DNA of 46,178 nt. It comes from JBQTKD01 sp052389435. Lineage in GTDB: Bacteria > Actinomycetota > Actinomycetes > Sporichthyales > Sporichthyaceae. A model generated the notes under the pieces. That model worked only from the letters and a program-made list of their open reading frames with translations, did not search any database and was not told where the DNA came from. The translations under genes were made by a program, and so were the position numbers. Shown piece by piece: positions 6,581 through 14,111 of the stretch; the first letter of the stretch is position 1, and every line of letters starts with the position of its first letter. The stretch spans positions 1 through 46,178 of the forward strand of contig JBQTIB010000062.1 in the NCBI GenBank assembly GCA_052389435.1, read 5' to 3'.

Positions 6581-7510
6581 CTACTTGGCGTAGGTGTCCT
6601 TGTAGTCGTGGTACTTGTCGACCGCGACGTCGTCGAGGATCGCGAGCGCGCTCTCGGTGAGCACGGCCAACGAGCAGTAGAGCGAGATCAGGTAGGACGC
6701 GATCGCGTTGCGGCTGATGCCGGAGAAGCGGACCGCGAGGCCGGGGCTCTGTTCGCCGGTCAGGCCCGGCTGGTAGAGCCCGACGACGCCCTGGCGCTTG
6801 GCGCCGACGCGCAGCAGCAGGATCGAGGTTTTGCCCTTGGCGTCGACCAGAACCTTGTCCGAGGGGACCAGGGGCAGGCCGCGCCAGGTGAGGAACTGCG
6901 AACCGAACATGGAAATCGTGGGCGGCGGGGTGCCGCGGCGGGTGCACTCGCGGCCGAAGGCGGCGATGGCGCGCGGGTGGGCGAGGAAGAAGGCCGGCTC
7001 CTTCCACACCTTGGTCAGGAGCTCGTCGAGGTCGTCGGGCGTCGGAGCGCCGGTGCGGGTCTTGATTCGCTGCGACGGTGCGCAGTTCGCGATCATCCCG
7101 TACTCGGCGTTGTTGATCAGTTCGCCCTCCTGGCGCTCCTTGATGGCCTCGATGGTGAGGCGGAGCTGCTCGGCGATCTGGTCGTAGGGACTGGAGTACA
7201 GGTCGGAGACGCGGGTGTGCACGTCCAGGACCGTCGAGACGTTGTTCAGGAAGTACTCGCGCGGGTTCTCGTCGTAGTTGACGTAGGACTGCGGGAGCTC
7301 GGACTCGTCGCGGCCCGGACACGCGACGTTCACGGTGTCGGCGTCGCTGACCCGGTTGAGCCGGTAGATGCCGGCCTCGACGGGGACCCACTGGAGCAGG
7401 TGCACCAGCCATCGCGGGGTGATGGAGTCCATCTGCGCGACGGTCTTGGTCGCGTTGGCAAGCTGCCTCGCGGCCGCGTCCGACAGTGCGTGCTGGCCTT
7501 CGGTCGCCAT
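6581..7510 (-). CDS. Family 2A encapsulin nanocompartment shell protein
   Basis: 309 residues, the usual size for family 2A shell proteins (SrpI-like, HK97 fold). The frame is open upstream, but ATG 7508-7510 has AGGGAGGG just before it and starts MATEGQHALSDAAARQLANA. Family features visible are the N-arm, TPRWLVHLLQWVPVEAGIYR, the E-loop region REYFLNNVSTVLDVHTRVSD, and the C-terminal GISRNAIASYLISLYCSLAV with DKYHDYKDTYAK. The protein should self-assemble into an icosahedral shell around the desulfurase encoded directly downstream. No cyclic-nucleotide-binding domain is inserted, which separates it from family 2B shells. It is divergent from the epoxide-hydrolase-like gene; I saw no clear promoter in the 187-bp gap. 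Confidence 0.92.
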   Translation of the reverse strand: MATEGQHALSDAAARQLANATKTVAQMDSITPRWLVHLLQWVPVEAGIYRLNRVSDADTVNVACPGRDESELPQSYVNYDENPREYFLNNVSTVLDVHTRVSDLYSSPYDQIAEQLRLTIEAIKERQEGELINNAEYGMIANCAPSQRIKTRTGAPTPDDLDELLTKVWKEPAFFLAHPRAIAAFGRECTRRGTPPPTISMFGSQFLTWRGLPLVPSDKVLVDAKGKTSILLLRVGAKRQGVVGLYQPGLTGEQSPGLAVRFSGISRNAIASYLISLYCSLAVLTESALAILDDVAVDKYHDYKDTYAK

Positions 7511-7697
7511 CGGCCCTCCCTGTTCGCCTCGCCTGAGGATCAGCACACTATCCGTGCCGCCCACCACCGCCCCGGGACGCGGCGACTGTGGGTTGCGGAC
7601 AATCTGCGGGCCCGACGTTGGTCCCCGGCGCAGGAACGAGCCTCCCGCCCGCGGCGATACGTTCGAGCGACACCTCCGCCGCTTCAAGGGAGAAGCC

Positions 7698-8084
7698 GTG
7701 AGCAACGCAGAAACCGTCGTCCGAGACTTCCTCGGTGCCTTCGACAGCACCGACAGCGCCAAGAACCGGGCGATCTTCGAAGAGTCGATCACCGACGACT
7801 GCCAGTGGGCGAACACCGGCTTCCCGACGGCCGTGGGCAAACAGGCCTGCCTCGCGACGTGGGACGGCTTCTTCACCCCGGGCGGGCTCGCCGGGATGCG
7901 CGTCGACTGGGTCGCCTGCGCGGTGAACGGGGACACCGTCCTGACCGAGCGCGTCGACCACCTGCTCGCCGGCGACGGCAGCGTCGCGCTGTCCATCCCG
8001 CTCGGCGGAACGCTCGTGGTCCGCGACGGCAAGATCGCCGCGTGGCGGGACTACTGGGACCCGCGTCCCGCGCTCGGCGGCTGA
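7698..8084 (+). CDS. SnoaL/limonene-1,2-epoxide hydrolase-like protein
   Basis: 128 residues, a single NTF2-fold domain. The start is GTG 7698 with AAGGGAGAAG upstream. The family catalytic set is Arg-Asp-Asp with Tyr and Asn binding water. Here R85 and D87 appear in ERVDHLL, D118 in WRDYWD and N39 in CQWANTG, but the tyrosine position looks to be W37. So it could be an active epoxide hydrolase with an altered water site, or a related ketosteroid-isomerase-like enzyme. The next gene starts three bases after the stop, so the two are probably co-transcribed. An epoxide link to the distant monooxygenase is only speculative. Confidence 0.75.
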   Translation: MSNAETVVRDFLGAFDSTDSAKNRAIFEESITDDCQWANTGFPTAVGKQACLATWDGFFTPGGLAGMRVDWVACAVNGDTVLTERVDHLLAGDGSVALSIPLGGTLVVRDGKIAAWRDYWDPRPALGG

Positions 8085-8086
8085 AC

Positions 8087-8962
8087 TTGATCGAGGCGGT
8101 CGAGTACACCGACCCCTTCTGCTCCTACGCCTGGGGCACCGAACCGAGGTACCGGCGGCTGCACTGGCAGTACGACGGGCACTTCGCGTGGCGGCGCGTC
8201 TTCGTGGGCATCCTGTCCCCGGGTTGGCCGGCGGCGCGCTTCAACGTGTCCGCAGCCGAACTGCGAGTGCTCTACCGGGACTACCTCGAGGGCGTCAGCG
8301 AACTGACCGGAGCCCCGCGCCCCGTGCCGGTCCACCACGTGATGGACGGCAGCGACACGGCGTCTCGGATCGCCCGCGCCGCGGGGCGGCAGGGCCCCGA
8401 CCTCGCGGAGCGGTTCCTCCGGCGGATGGCCGAACGGCTCTTCGTCGACGGCGTCGCGACGGACACCCTCGAGCGGGCCGTCGAAACCGGCGCCGGACTC
8501 GACGGCTTCGACTCCGCCCGGCTGGCCGCGGACCTCCTCGATCCCGCCGAGCGGGCGGGCTACCTCGCCGACTGGGAAGAGGCTCGACGGCCGAACGACT
8601 ACGTCTGCAGCCTCGAGGACAAGCGGCAGGGGCGCGGCGCCGCGCAGGAGCAGGACGGACGCTGGCGCTACGGCCTGCCCTGCCTGGTCCTGTCCGGCCC
8701 CGGCGGCACGGCGACGATCGCCGGTTGGCGCGAATGGCCGCAGTGGGAGGCCGCGCTGGAGACCGTCGCGCCTGGGTCGACCGCGACGGCGCGGCCCCTG
8801 CCGACACCCGAGCAGGCCTTCGACCGCTGGCCGTCGCTCACTCCGTTGGAGTTCGCCGAACTGTGCGGCCCGGACGCGGTCCCGCCCCCCGGCGTCGTCC
8901 GGCACGTGTGGCCGGGCGGTTCCATCTGGCGGACCGAGGCGGAGCAGCGGAGTTGGAGCTAG
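8087..8962 (+). CDS. DsbA/FrnE-like thioredoxin-fold protein
   Basis: 291 residues from TTG 8087 (CTG 8081 is also in frame). The N-terminus, MIEAVEYTDPFCSYAWGTEP, is the characteristic opening of FrnE/2-hydroxychromene-2-carboxylate isomerase-like DsbA proteins. The active motif is CSYA rather than CxxC, so disulfide exchange by the usual two-cysteine mechanism is unlikely. HVMDGSDTASRIARAAGRQG starts the helical insertion, and FLRRMAERLFVDGVATDTLE continues it. The tail contains LPTPEQAFDRWPSLTPLEFA. Its stop codon shares the CTAG with the stop of the convergent membrane peptide gene. The cellular role is unknown. Confidence 0.75.
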   Translation: MIEAVEYTDPFCSYAWGTEPRYRRLHWQYDGHFAWRRVFVGILSPGWPAARFNVSAAELRVLYRDYLEGVSELTGAPRPVPVHHVMDGSDTASRIARAAGRQGPDLAERFLRRMAERLFVDGVATDTLERAVETGAGLDGFDSARLAADLLDPAERAGYLADWEEARRPNDYVCSLEDKRQGRGAAQEQDGRWRYGLPCLVLSGPGGTATIAGWREWPQWEAALETVAPGSTATARPLPTPEQAFDRWPSLTPLEFAELCGPDAVPPPGVVRHVWPGGSIWRTEAEQRSWS

Positions 8963-9111
8963 GCCCCGAGCAACCACAGGATGCCCGCGGCGGCGGTGGA
9001 GCCGAGCAGGACGACGACGCCGGCGGCGGCGGGCAGCCAGGACCGGGCGGGGGCGGACTCCTGCTCCTCGACGGCCCAGGCGTGGCTCGCGAGGTCGTAG
9101 TAGAAGGTCAT
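8959..9111 (-). CDS. Small single-pass membrane protein, unknown function
   Basis: 50 residues, starting MTFYYDLASHAWAVEEQESA at ATG 9109-9111, with GGAGG four bases upstream. An in-frame start 12 codons earlier lacks such a site. One transmembrane helix of about 22 residues (AAGVVVLLGSTAAAGILWLL) ends the protein. It overlaps the convergent DsbA-like gene by the shared CTAG. No family recognised. Confidence 0.6.
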   Translation of the reverse strand: MTFYYDLASHAWAVEEQESAPARSWLPAAAGVVVLLGSTAAAGILWLLGA

Positions 9112-9233
9112 TCGGCCTCCGATGTGGGCAGCGTGTGCTCCGACCATCGGGAACGCACTCGGACGACCTAAGGCTGCAGGGGGTGCCTGGAGACTTCCTT
9201 GGCACAGATATGGCCTGGGCTGTGGCTGCGCTG

Positions 9234-9794
9234 CTAGTCCGCGGTGTGCAGGTGGGCACGCTGGCCTTCGCGGTCGAACACCATGAGCACTTCGGCGGGC
9301 CCGTCGAGGGCGTCAACGACGTGCGGGGTCATCGTGGAGAACTCCGCGGCTTCGCCGGCCTCCACGACGATCTCCCGCTCGCCGAGGATCAACCTGACCC
9401 GGCCGGACAGGACGTAGAACCAGTCGTGCCCCGGGTGCACGCGCGGTTGCGGCGTGCGCCCGCGCGGCTCGAGACGCATCTTCATCGCGGACGTGCTGCC
9501 GGTGGGCCGGGACAGCGGCCAGGTCGTCACCCCCGGCCGGTGGCTGGGGATCGGCCGGATCACGACGTCGGGATCTTCGCTGTCCCCCTCCAGCAGGGAC
9601 TCCAGGTCGATCTGCAGGGCCCGCGCCAGCGGCAGCAGGACGTCGAGGCTGACCGCGCGCTTGCCCGTTTCGATCCGGCTGATCGTCGACGGGCTGAGGC
9701 TCGCCCGGGCGGCGAGGGTGTCCAGCGACCAGCCGTGGGCTTGGCGCAAACTGCGCAGGCGGGCACGAACCAGGGCGTCGAGGTCTTCGGCCAT
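9234..9794 (-). CDS. XRE-family regulator with C-terminal cupin domain
   Basis: 186 residues. An HTH_XRE domain occupies about 8-65 (LRSLRQAHGWSLDTLAARAS, LSPSTISRIETGKRAVSLDV). A cupin sensor domain follows at about 105-175 (PRVHPGHDWFYVLSGRVRLI, EAGEAAEFSTMTPHVVDA). This architecture is typical of small-molecule-responsive repressors. ATG 9792-9794 was chosen because the HTH begins a few residues later. It is divergent from the thioredoxin-reductase/methyltransferase gene, with an inverted repeat in the 77-bp gap, so it probably controls that gene and itself. Confidence 0.85.
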   Translation of the reverse strand: MAEDLDALVRARLRSLRQAHGWSLDTLAARASLSPSTISRIETGKRAVSLDVLLPLARALQIDLESLLEGDSEDPDVVIRPIPSHRPGVTTWPLSRPTGSTSAMKMRLEPRGRTPQPRVHPGHDWFYVLSGRVRLILGEREIVVEAGEAAEFSTMTPHVVDALDGPAEVLMVFDREGQRAHLHTAD

Positions 9795-9814
9795 GCCGTC
9801 GAGCGTGGCCGGAT

Positions 9815-9831
9815 CTTGCAATTTCCGCAAG
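9815..9831. promoter_or_regulatory. Candidate operator CTTGC-N7-GCAAG
   Basis: A perfect 5-bp inverted repeat with a 7-base A/T-rich centre, between the divergent XRE-cupin and oxidoreductase genes and just upstream of the putative -35 at 9837. It is the expected position and size for an XRE operator. Confidence 0.5.
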
Positions 9832-9836
9832 GCCTC

Positions 9837-9865
9837 TTGTTGAAAACGGTTGCCGTTCGTACCGT
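9837..9865 (+). promoter_or_regulatory. Candidate promoter giving a leaderless transcript
   Basis: TTGTTG (9837-9842), 17 bases, then TACCGT (9860-9865), with ATG at 9872, six bases after the -10. No usable Shine-Dalgarno site exists (GAGG is only two bases from ATG). The arrangement fits an actinobacterial leaderless mRNA. Confidence 0.45.
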
Positions 9866-9871
9866 CGAGGC

Positions 9872-11422
9872 ATGACACACACCCACTCGAACGACCCCGC
9901 ATGGGACGTCGTGGTCGTCGGCGGCGGTGCCGCGGGCCTCGGCGCCGCGCTCCAACTGGTCCGTGCCCGCCGGCGCGTCCTGGTGCTCGACGCGGGCGAG
10001 CCCCGCAACGCCCCCGCGGCTCACCTGCACTCCTACCTCGGCCACGACGGACTGCCGCCCGCCGAGCTGCTGGCCCTCGGCCGCGCCGAGGTGCGCTCCT
10101 ACGGAGGCGAGATCCACGACGGCCGAGTGGCCGAGGCAAGCGGCGATCTCGACCGCGGCTTCTGCGTGGAGCTGACCGACGGTCGGCGGTTCACCGCCCG
10201 TCGCCTCGTCCTCGCCATGGGCCTGCTCGACGAGCTGCCAGCCGTGCCCGGCGTGCGCGAACAGTGGGGCCGCGGAGTGATCCACTGCCCGTACTGCCAC
10301 GGCTGGGAAGTGCGGGACCGGCGGATCGCGATCGTCGGCACCGGCCCTCTGACGACCCATCAGGCGCTGCTGTTCCGCCAACTCTCCGACCGCGTCGCGG
10401 TCGCGCTCGCAACACCGGACCTGCTCTCCGCCGAAGACCGTGCGCGTCTGCTCGCCCGCGGAGTGGAGGTGGCCGACTCCGCCGCCGTCGAGGTGCGCAC
10501 GAGCGGCGAGGCGGTCAGCGGCCTGCGCCTGGCCGACGGTCGAGTCCTGCCGGCCGACGTCGTCGTGGTCGCGCCGCGCTTCTTCGCCCGCACCGACGCG
10601 GTCGCGGGCCTCGGCCTCGAGGAGGTCGACGTGCCGATGGGCAACGGCCGGACGCTGGCCACCGACGGCCGGGGCCTGACTTCGACGGCCGGCGTCTACG
10701 CGGCCGGCAACGTGGCCGACGCGTCGCAGCAGGTTCTCGGCGCCGCCGCCGACGGCATTCGGATCGGTGCCGTCGTGAACGCCGATCTGGCGATGGAGCA
10801 GGCCGATCGGGCGGTCGCGGGTCCGGGCGACGGCGCAGCCGACTGGGACGCCCGGTACGCGCAGACCGAACGGCGATGGACCGGACGGCCCAACGCCTCG
10901 CTCGTCGCGGAGGTCTCCGACCTGACGCCGGGCTCGGCGCTCGACGTCGGGTGCGGCGAGGGCGCGGACGCCGTGTGGTTGGCCGAGCGAGGCTGGAAGG
11001 TCACCGGCATCGACATCTCCACCGTTGCACTCGACCGGGCCCGGGCCGTCGCCGAGGCCGCCGGGGTCTCGGTGGACCTGCAGCAGTGCGACCTGACGGT
11101 AAATCAGGCACCGGGAACCTACGACCTGGTGTCCTTCCACTACTCGGCGCTGCGGCGGGACGCGGCCGAGAACGCGGTGGCTGCGATGCTCGCCGCGGTT
11201 GCCCCCGGGGGACGCCTGCTGGTCGTCGGACACTGCACCGAGGGCCACCACGACCACCGCGGCGGCTTCGACCCGGATCGGTACGTGCAGCCGCCCGACG
11301 TGGAGCGCGCGCTCGGCCCGGACTGGGTCGTGGAGCGTTCGGAGGTGCGAGCTCGCACGATGCCCGCCGAGTACACCGGCCCGGACGTGCCCGACGTGAT
11401 CCTGCTGGCTCGCCGGGCCTAA
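9872..11422 (+). CDS. Thioredoxin-reductase-like oxidoreductase fused to class I SAM methyltransferase
   Basis: 516 residues. Residues 10-310 form a pyridine-nucleotide/FAD oxidoreductase of thioredoxin-reductase type: FAD motif VVVGGGAAGLGAA, redox pair C139/C142 in CPYCHGWE, NAD motif IAIVGTGP, and a late FAD motif GVYAAGNVAD. Residues 325-516 form a class I methyltransferase: DWDARYAQTERRWTGRPN, the SAM-binding ALDVGCGEGADAVWLAERGW, and GIDIS. The fusion is a known but uncharacterised actinobacterial arrangement. The methyl acceptor is unknown; a thiol, metalloid or small metabolite is possible. A histidine-rich stretch, TEGHHDHRGG, lies near the end. It overlaps the convergent next gene by four bases. 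Confidence 0.88.
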   Translation: MTHTHSNDPAWDVVVVGGGAAGLGAALQLVRARRRVLVLDAGEPRNAPAAHLHSYLGHDGLPPAELLALGRAEVRSYGGEIHDGRVAEASGDLDRGFCVELTDGRRFTARRLVLAMGLLDELPAVPGVREQWGRGVIHCPYCHGWEVRDRRIAIVGTGPLTTHQALLFRQLSDRVAVALATPDLLSAEDRARLLARGVEVADSAAVEVRTSGEAVSGLRLADGRVLPADVVVVAPRFFARTDAVAGLGLEEVDVPMGNGRTLATDGRGLTSTAGVYAAGNVADASQQVLGAAADGIRIGAVVNADLAMEQADRAVAGPGDGAADWDARYAQTERRWTGRPNASLVAEVSDLTPGSALDVGCGEGADAVWLAERGWKVTGIDISTVALDRARAVAEAAGVSVDLQQCDLTVNQAPGTYDLVSFHYSALRRDAAENAVAAMLAAVAPGGRLLVVGHCTEGHHDHRGGFDPDRYVQPPDVERALGPDWVVERSEVRARTMPAEYTGPDVPDVILLARRA

Positions 11423-12117
11423 CAGACCCAGCTCTCGGAGAGGATGCACACCCCCGAGGGCGGGACGAGGTAGTCGATGAGTTCGGGGTCGTCGGGCAGC
11501 GGCGCGAGGCTCTCGTCCGGTGCGATGCCGACGCGGGCCCCGCCCATGGGCCGCAGTCCTGGGATCCCGAACCAGACTTCGCCGGTCCCGCAGGTGATCG
11601 CCGCGATGGCGGAGGAGGCGTCCCACACCGCGACCTCGGCGTCCTCCGCGGTCGATCTGGGGTTCTCGCGCAGGTGGGCCGCTCGGCCGGCGGCGATGAG
11701 CGCATCGCGGTCGACGAGTTCGAGGTCCCAGCGGCTGACGACGCACAGCTGCGACTGCAGCGGAACGTCGTCGTCCTCCTCGTCGTCCTCGAGGTCGAGG
11801 TCGAAATCGTCCTCGAGTCCGGCCAGTGCCAGCACCAGGGTGCCGGTGTGGTTGCCGGCGGCGTCGTTGAACTCCTCGACCATCGCCGCGAGCCGGTCGT
11901 TGCGGTCGAACAGCCCGGCCAGTTCCGCGTCGCCGCCGCGCATGGCGACCGCCTGCGCGGCCCACGCACGGAGGCCCTCGACCAGCCGTTCGACCGATTC
12001 GGTCAACGCTTGGGCCGAGGCCGGCGAGTACTGCTCGAGGTATTCGTCCATCTCGTCGTGCATGTCGTCGTCCACGGTCTCAACGGTATTGGCGTGGCGG
12101 ACACGTCGGCGCCGCAT
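11419..12117 (-). CDS. Acidic protein of unknown function
   Basis: Up to 232 residues. The start is uncertain: ATG 12117 gives an Arg-rich N-terminus, while an internal ATG at MHDEMDEYLEQYSPASAQAL may be the true one; neither has a good ribosome site. A very acidic run, EDDFDLDLEDDEEDDD, splits an N-terminal helical part from a C-terminal part containing AVWDASSAIAAITCGTGEVW. No signal peptide or membrane helix is visible. I do not recognise the family. The stop codon overlaps that of the convergent oxidoreductase-methyltransferase gene. Confidence 0.55.
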   Translation of the reverse strand: MRRRRVRHANTVETVDDDMHDEMDEYLEQYSPASAQALTESVERLVEGLRAWAAQAVAMRGGDAELAGLFDRNDRLAAMVEEFNDAAGNHTGTLVLALAGLEDDFDLDLEDDEEDDDVPLQSQLCVVSRWDLELVDRDALIAAGRAAHLRENPRSTAEDAEVAVWDASSAIAAITCGTGEVWFGIPGLRPMGGARVGIAPDESLAPLPDDPELIDYLVPPSGVCILSESWVC

Positions 12118-12137
12118 TGCAATGGTTGGCTTCCCGC

Positions 12138-13205
12138 GTGGCGAACTCCAAGCGCCGCGGAGCCGCCGCAGCGTTGGCCCTGCTGGCCCTGACGGGCGGG
12201 TCTGCGACGGACAGCGCAGCGGCAGACCGAGGGCAGCCGCTGGTCATAGGTCACCGGGGTGCCTCCGGGTACCGCCCGGAGCACACCCTGGCCTCCTACG
12301 AGCTCGCCGCCCGCATGGGCGCGGACTACGTCGAGCCCGACCTGGTGATCACCAGGGACGGGGTTCTGGTCGCGCGCCACGAGAACGAGATCTCCCAGAC
12401 CACCGACGTGGCCAAGCGCGCAGAGTTCCGTTCGCGCAAGACCGTGAAGCGCATCGACGGCAAGGCGGTCAAGGGCTGGTTCACCGAGGACTTCACCTTC
12501 GCCGAGCTGCGAACCCTTCGCGCACGGGAACGCATCCCGGGGATTCGCCCGCGCAACACCGCCTACGACGGCAGGTACGGGGTGCCGTCCTTCCAGGAGG
12601 TCGTCGATCTGACGCGGCGGCTGTCCCGCGAGCTCGGCCGGGAGATCGGGCTGTATCCGGAGACCAAGCACCCGACGTACTTCCGCGCCTACGGCCTGCC
12701 GCTGGAGGAGCCGTTGGTCGCGGCCCTGCGCCGGAACGGGTTGGACCGCGCGGAGGCGAAGGTGTTCGTCCAGTCCTTCGAGGTGGACAACCTCAAGCGA
12801 CTCAACCGCATGACGAACGTGCGGCTGGTGCAGCTGCTCGACGATCCCGGGGAGCGGCCGTGGGACGTTCGCGTCGCCAAGGCGCGACGCACCTACCGCG
12901 ACCTCGCCACGGCCAAGGGCCTGCGGGCCATCGCCCGCTACGCCGACGGCGTCGGGCCGAACAAGGACTACGTCATCCCGCCAGGCCGCCGCCCAACCTC
13001 CTTCGTCGCCGATGCGCACGCCGCCGGGCTGCTGGTCCATCCCTACGCGTTCCGCAGCGAGAACCGCTACCTGCCGCCGAAGCTCCGCTCGAACAAGGAC
13101 CCGAACGCCCGCGGCAGGGCGGCGGCCGAGTACAGGCTGTTCTACGCCGCCCGCGTGGACGGGGTGTTCAGCGACTTCCCCGACGTCGCCGTCCTCGCCC
13201 GCTAG
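12138..13205 (+). CDS. Secreted glycerophosphodiester phosphodiesterase
   Basis: 355 residues from GTG 12138 (TTG 12117 is also in frame but would overlap the divergent gene). A signal peptide, SKRRGAAAALALLALTGGSA, precedes the GDPD domain. The catalytic signature is IGHRGASGYRPEHT (His-Arg) and the metal residues EPD in DYVEPDLVITRDGVLVARHE. ETKHPTYFRAYGLPL and the late GVFSDFPD are also typical of GlpQ-type enzymes. It hydrolyses glycerophosphodiesters to glycerol-3-phosphate and an alcohol, outside the membrane. No transport genes adjoin it. Confidence 0.87.
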   Translation: MANSKRRGAAAALALLALTGGSATDSAAADRGQPLVIGHRGASGYRPEHTLASYELAARMGADYVEPDLVITRDGVLVARHENEISQTTDVAKRAEFRSRKTVKRIDGKAVKGWFTEDFTFAELRTLRARERIPGIRPRNTAYDGRYGVPSFQEVVDLTRRLSRELGREIGLYPETKHPTYFRAYGLPLEEPLVAALRRNGLDRAEAKVFVQSFEVDNLKRLNRMTNVRLVQLLDDPGERPWDVRVAKARRTYRDLATAKGLRAIARYADGVGPNKDYVIPPGRRPTSFVADAHAAGLLVHPYAFRSENRYLPPKLRSNKDPNARGRAAAEYRLFYAARVDGVFSDFPDVAVLAR

Positions 13206-13212
13206 CTCGGAC

Positions 13213-13482
13213 CTACCCGCTCTGGGCGAGGTACATCGCGACGAGGGTGGTCGCGACCGCGAGCGCCCACCCGGCGACCAGCAGCCGTAGAACGGTCGGG
13301 GCCCGGCGGGTGTCCATGAAGTGCTCGGCCACCAGCCAGCACTTGCCGAAGGCCAGAATCAGGATGCCGACGCTCGCGGCCCGACGTGGCCCGTGGTCGT
13401 CGCCGAGCCACGCCGACGCGACGGTGGCCACGATCATCGCAGCCCATACGGCCCACACCCGGACCGGGGCCAAAGCCGTCAT
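13213..13482 (-). CDS. Cytochrome c oxidase subunit IV-like (NorF-like) membrane protein
   Basis: 89 residues with three transmembrane helices. FGKCWLVAEHFMDTRRAP is the conserved signature of prokaryotic cytochrome c oxidase subunit IV/NorF proteins. ATG 13480-13482 overlaps the TGA of the preceding subunit III gene (ATGA), so translation is coupled. It is the last gene of the minus-strand run starting at 18570. No catalytic subunit I or II lies in the window. Confidence 0.8.
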   Translation of the reverse strand: MTALAPVRVWAVWAAMIVATVASAWLGDDHGPRRAASVGILILAFGKCWLVAEHFMDTRRAPTVLRLLVAGWALAVATTLVAMYLAQSG

Positions 13483-14111
13483 CGCAGCAGGTAGAACAGC
13501 GAGAACAGGACGAGCCAGAGCAGGTCGACGAGATGCCAGAAGATGCCCCCGGATTCCACTGTCCGCACGTCCCGATCGGTGATCTGGGCTCGGCCGACGG
13601 CCCGGTGCATCACGACCACGACGCCGGTCGCGACGAGCAGGTGCATCAGGTGAATTCCCGTCAGAACGACGAAGTACATGTAGAAGTCGTGATCGGCCGG
13701 GCTGTGGCCCTCGCTCGCGAGGCGGGAGTACTCCACGACCTTGCCCACCAGGAACGCCAGTCCGCACGCCATGGTGAGAACGAGCATCCGCCGGGCGGTG
13801 TCCCGGTCGCGGCGTTGGGTCGCCGCCACGGCGGCGACGACCAGCAGCGACCCGACGAGCAGGACGATCGTGTTGACCAGACCGACACCCAGGACGAGCG
13901 TTTGACGCGCCCGCTCGTAGCCGGCGACGTCGCGGCCGCGTTCGTGCACGAACACGACGAAGAACACGCTGAACGCGATCAGGTCGCCGGCGACGAAGAC
14001 CCAGATCCCCGTCTCGCCGGGAAGGTCTGCCTTCGAGGTCCGGCGCCCGGTCCCGTTTGCGGGGCGCGTCGGACGCGCGGCGAGCTGCTCGGCCGCGGAC
14101 CAGTCGATCAC
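13479..14111 (-). CDS. Cytochrome c oxidase subunit III-like (NorE-like) membrane protein
   Basis: 210 residues with five predicted membrane helices. GETGIWVFVAGDLIAFSVFF is the NorE/CoxIII first-helix signature. FYMYFVVLTGIHLMHLLVAT and GIFWHLVDLLWLVLFSLFYL are typical of later helices. GTG 14109-14111 overlaps the preceding stop in a GTGA. CoxIII normally stabilises the haem-copper oxidase core, which is not encoded nearby. Gene order suggests a role connected with the hydrocarbon-oxidation cluster, but that is inference. Confidence 0.85.
   Translation of the reverse strand: MIDWSAAEQLAARPTRPANGTGRRTSKADLPGETGIWVFVAGDLIAFSVFFVVFVHERGRDVAGYERARQTLVLGVGLVNTIVLLVGSLLVVAAVAATQRRDRDTARRMLVLTMACGLAFLVGKVVEYSRLASEGHSPADHDFYMYFVVLTGIHLMHLLVATGVVVVMHRAVGRAQITDRDVRTVESGGIFWHLVDLLWLVLFSLFYLLR

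Noticed and set aside
4043..8962. A 1639-codon open frame on the plus strand across the encapsulin operon
   Set aside because: It is a high-G+C shadow of the desulfurase and shell genes. Only the last part (from 8087) is a real gene with DsbA-like motifs.
8959..8962. CTAG shared by convergent stop codons (also 42689-42692) as a special signal
   Set aside because: CTAG gives TAG on both strands, so close convergent genes meet there by chance. No further structure was seen.
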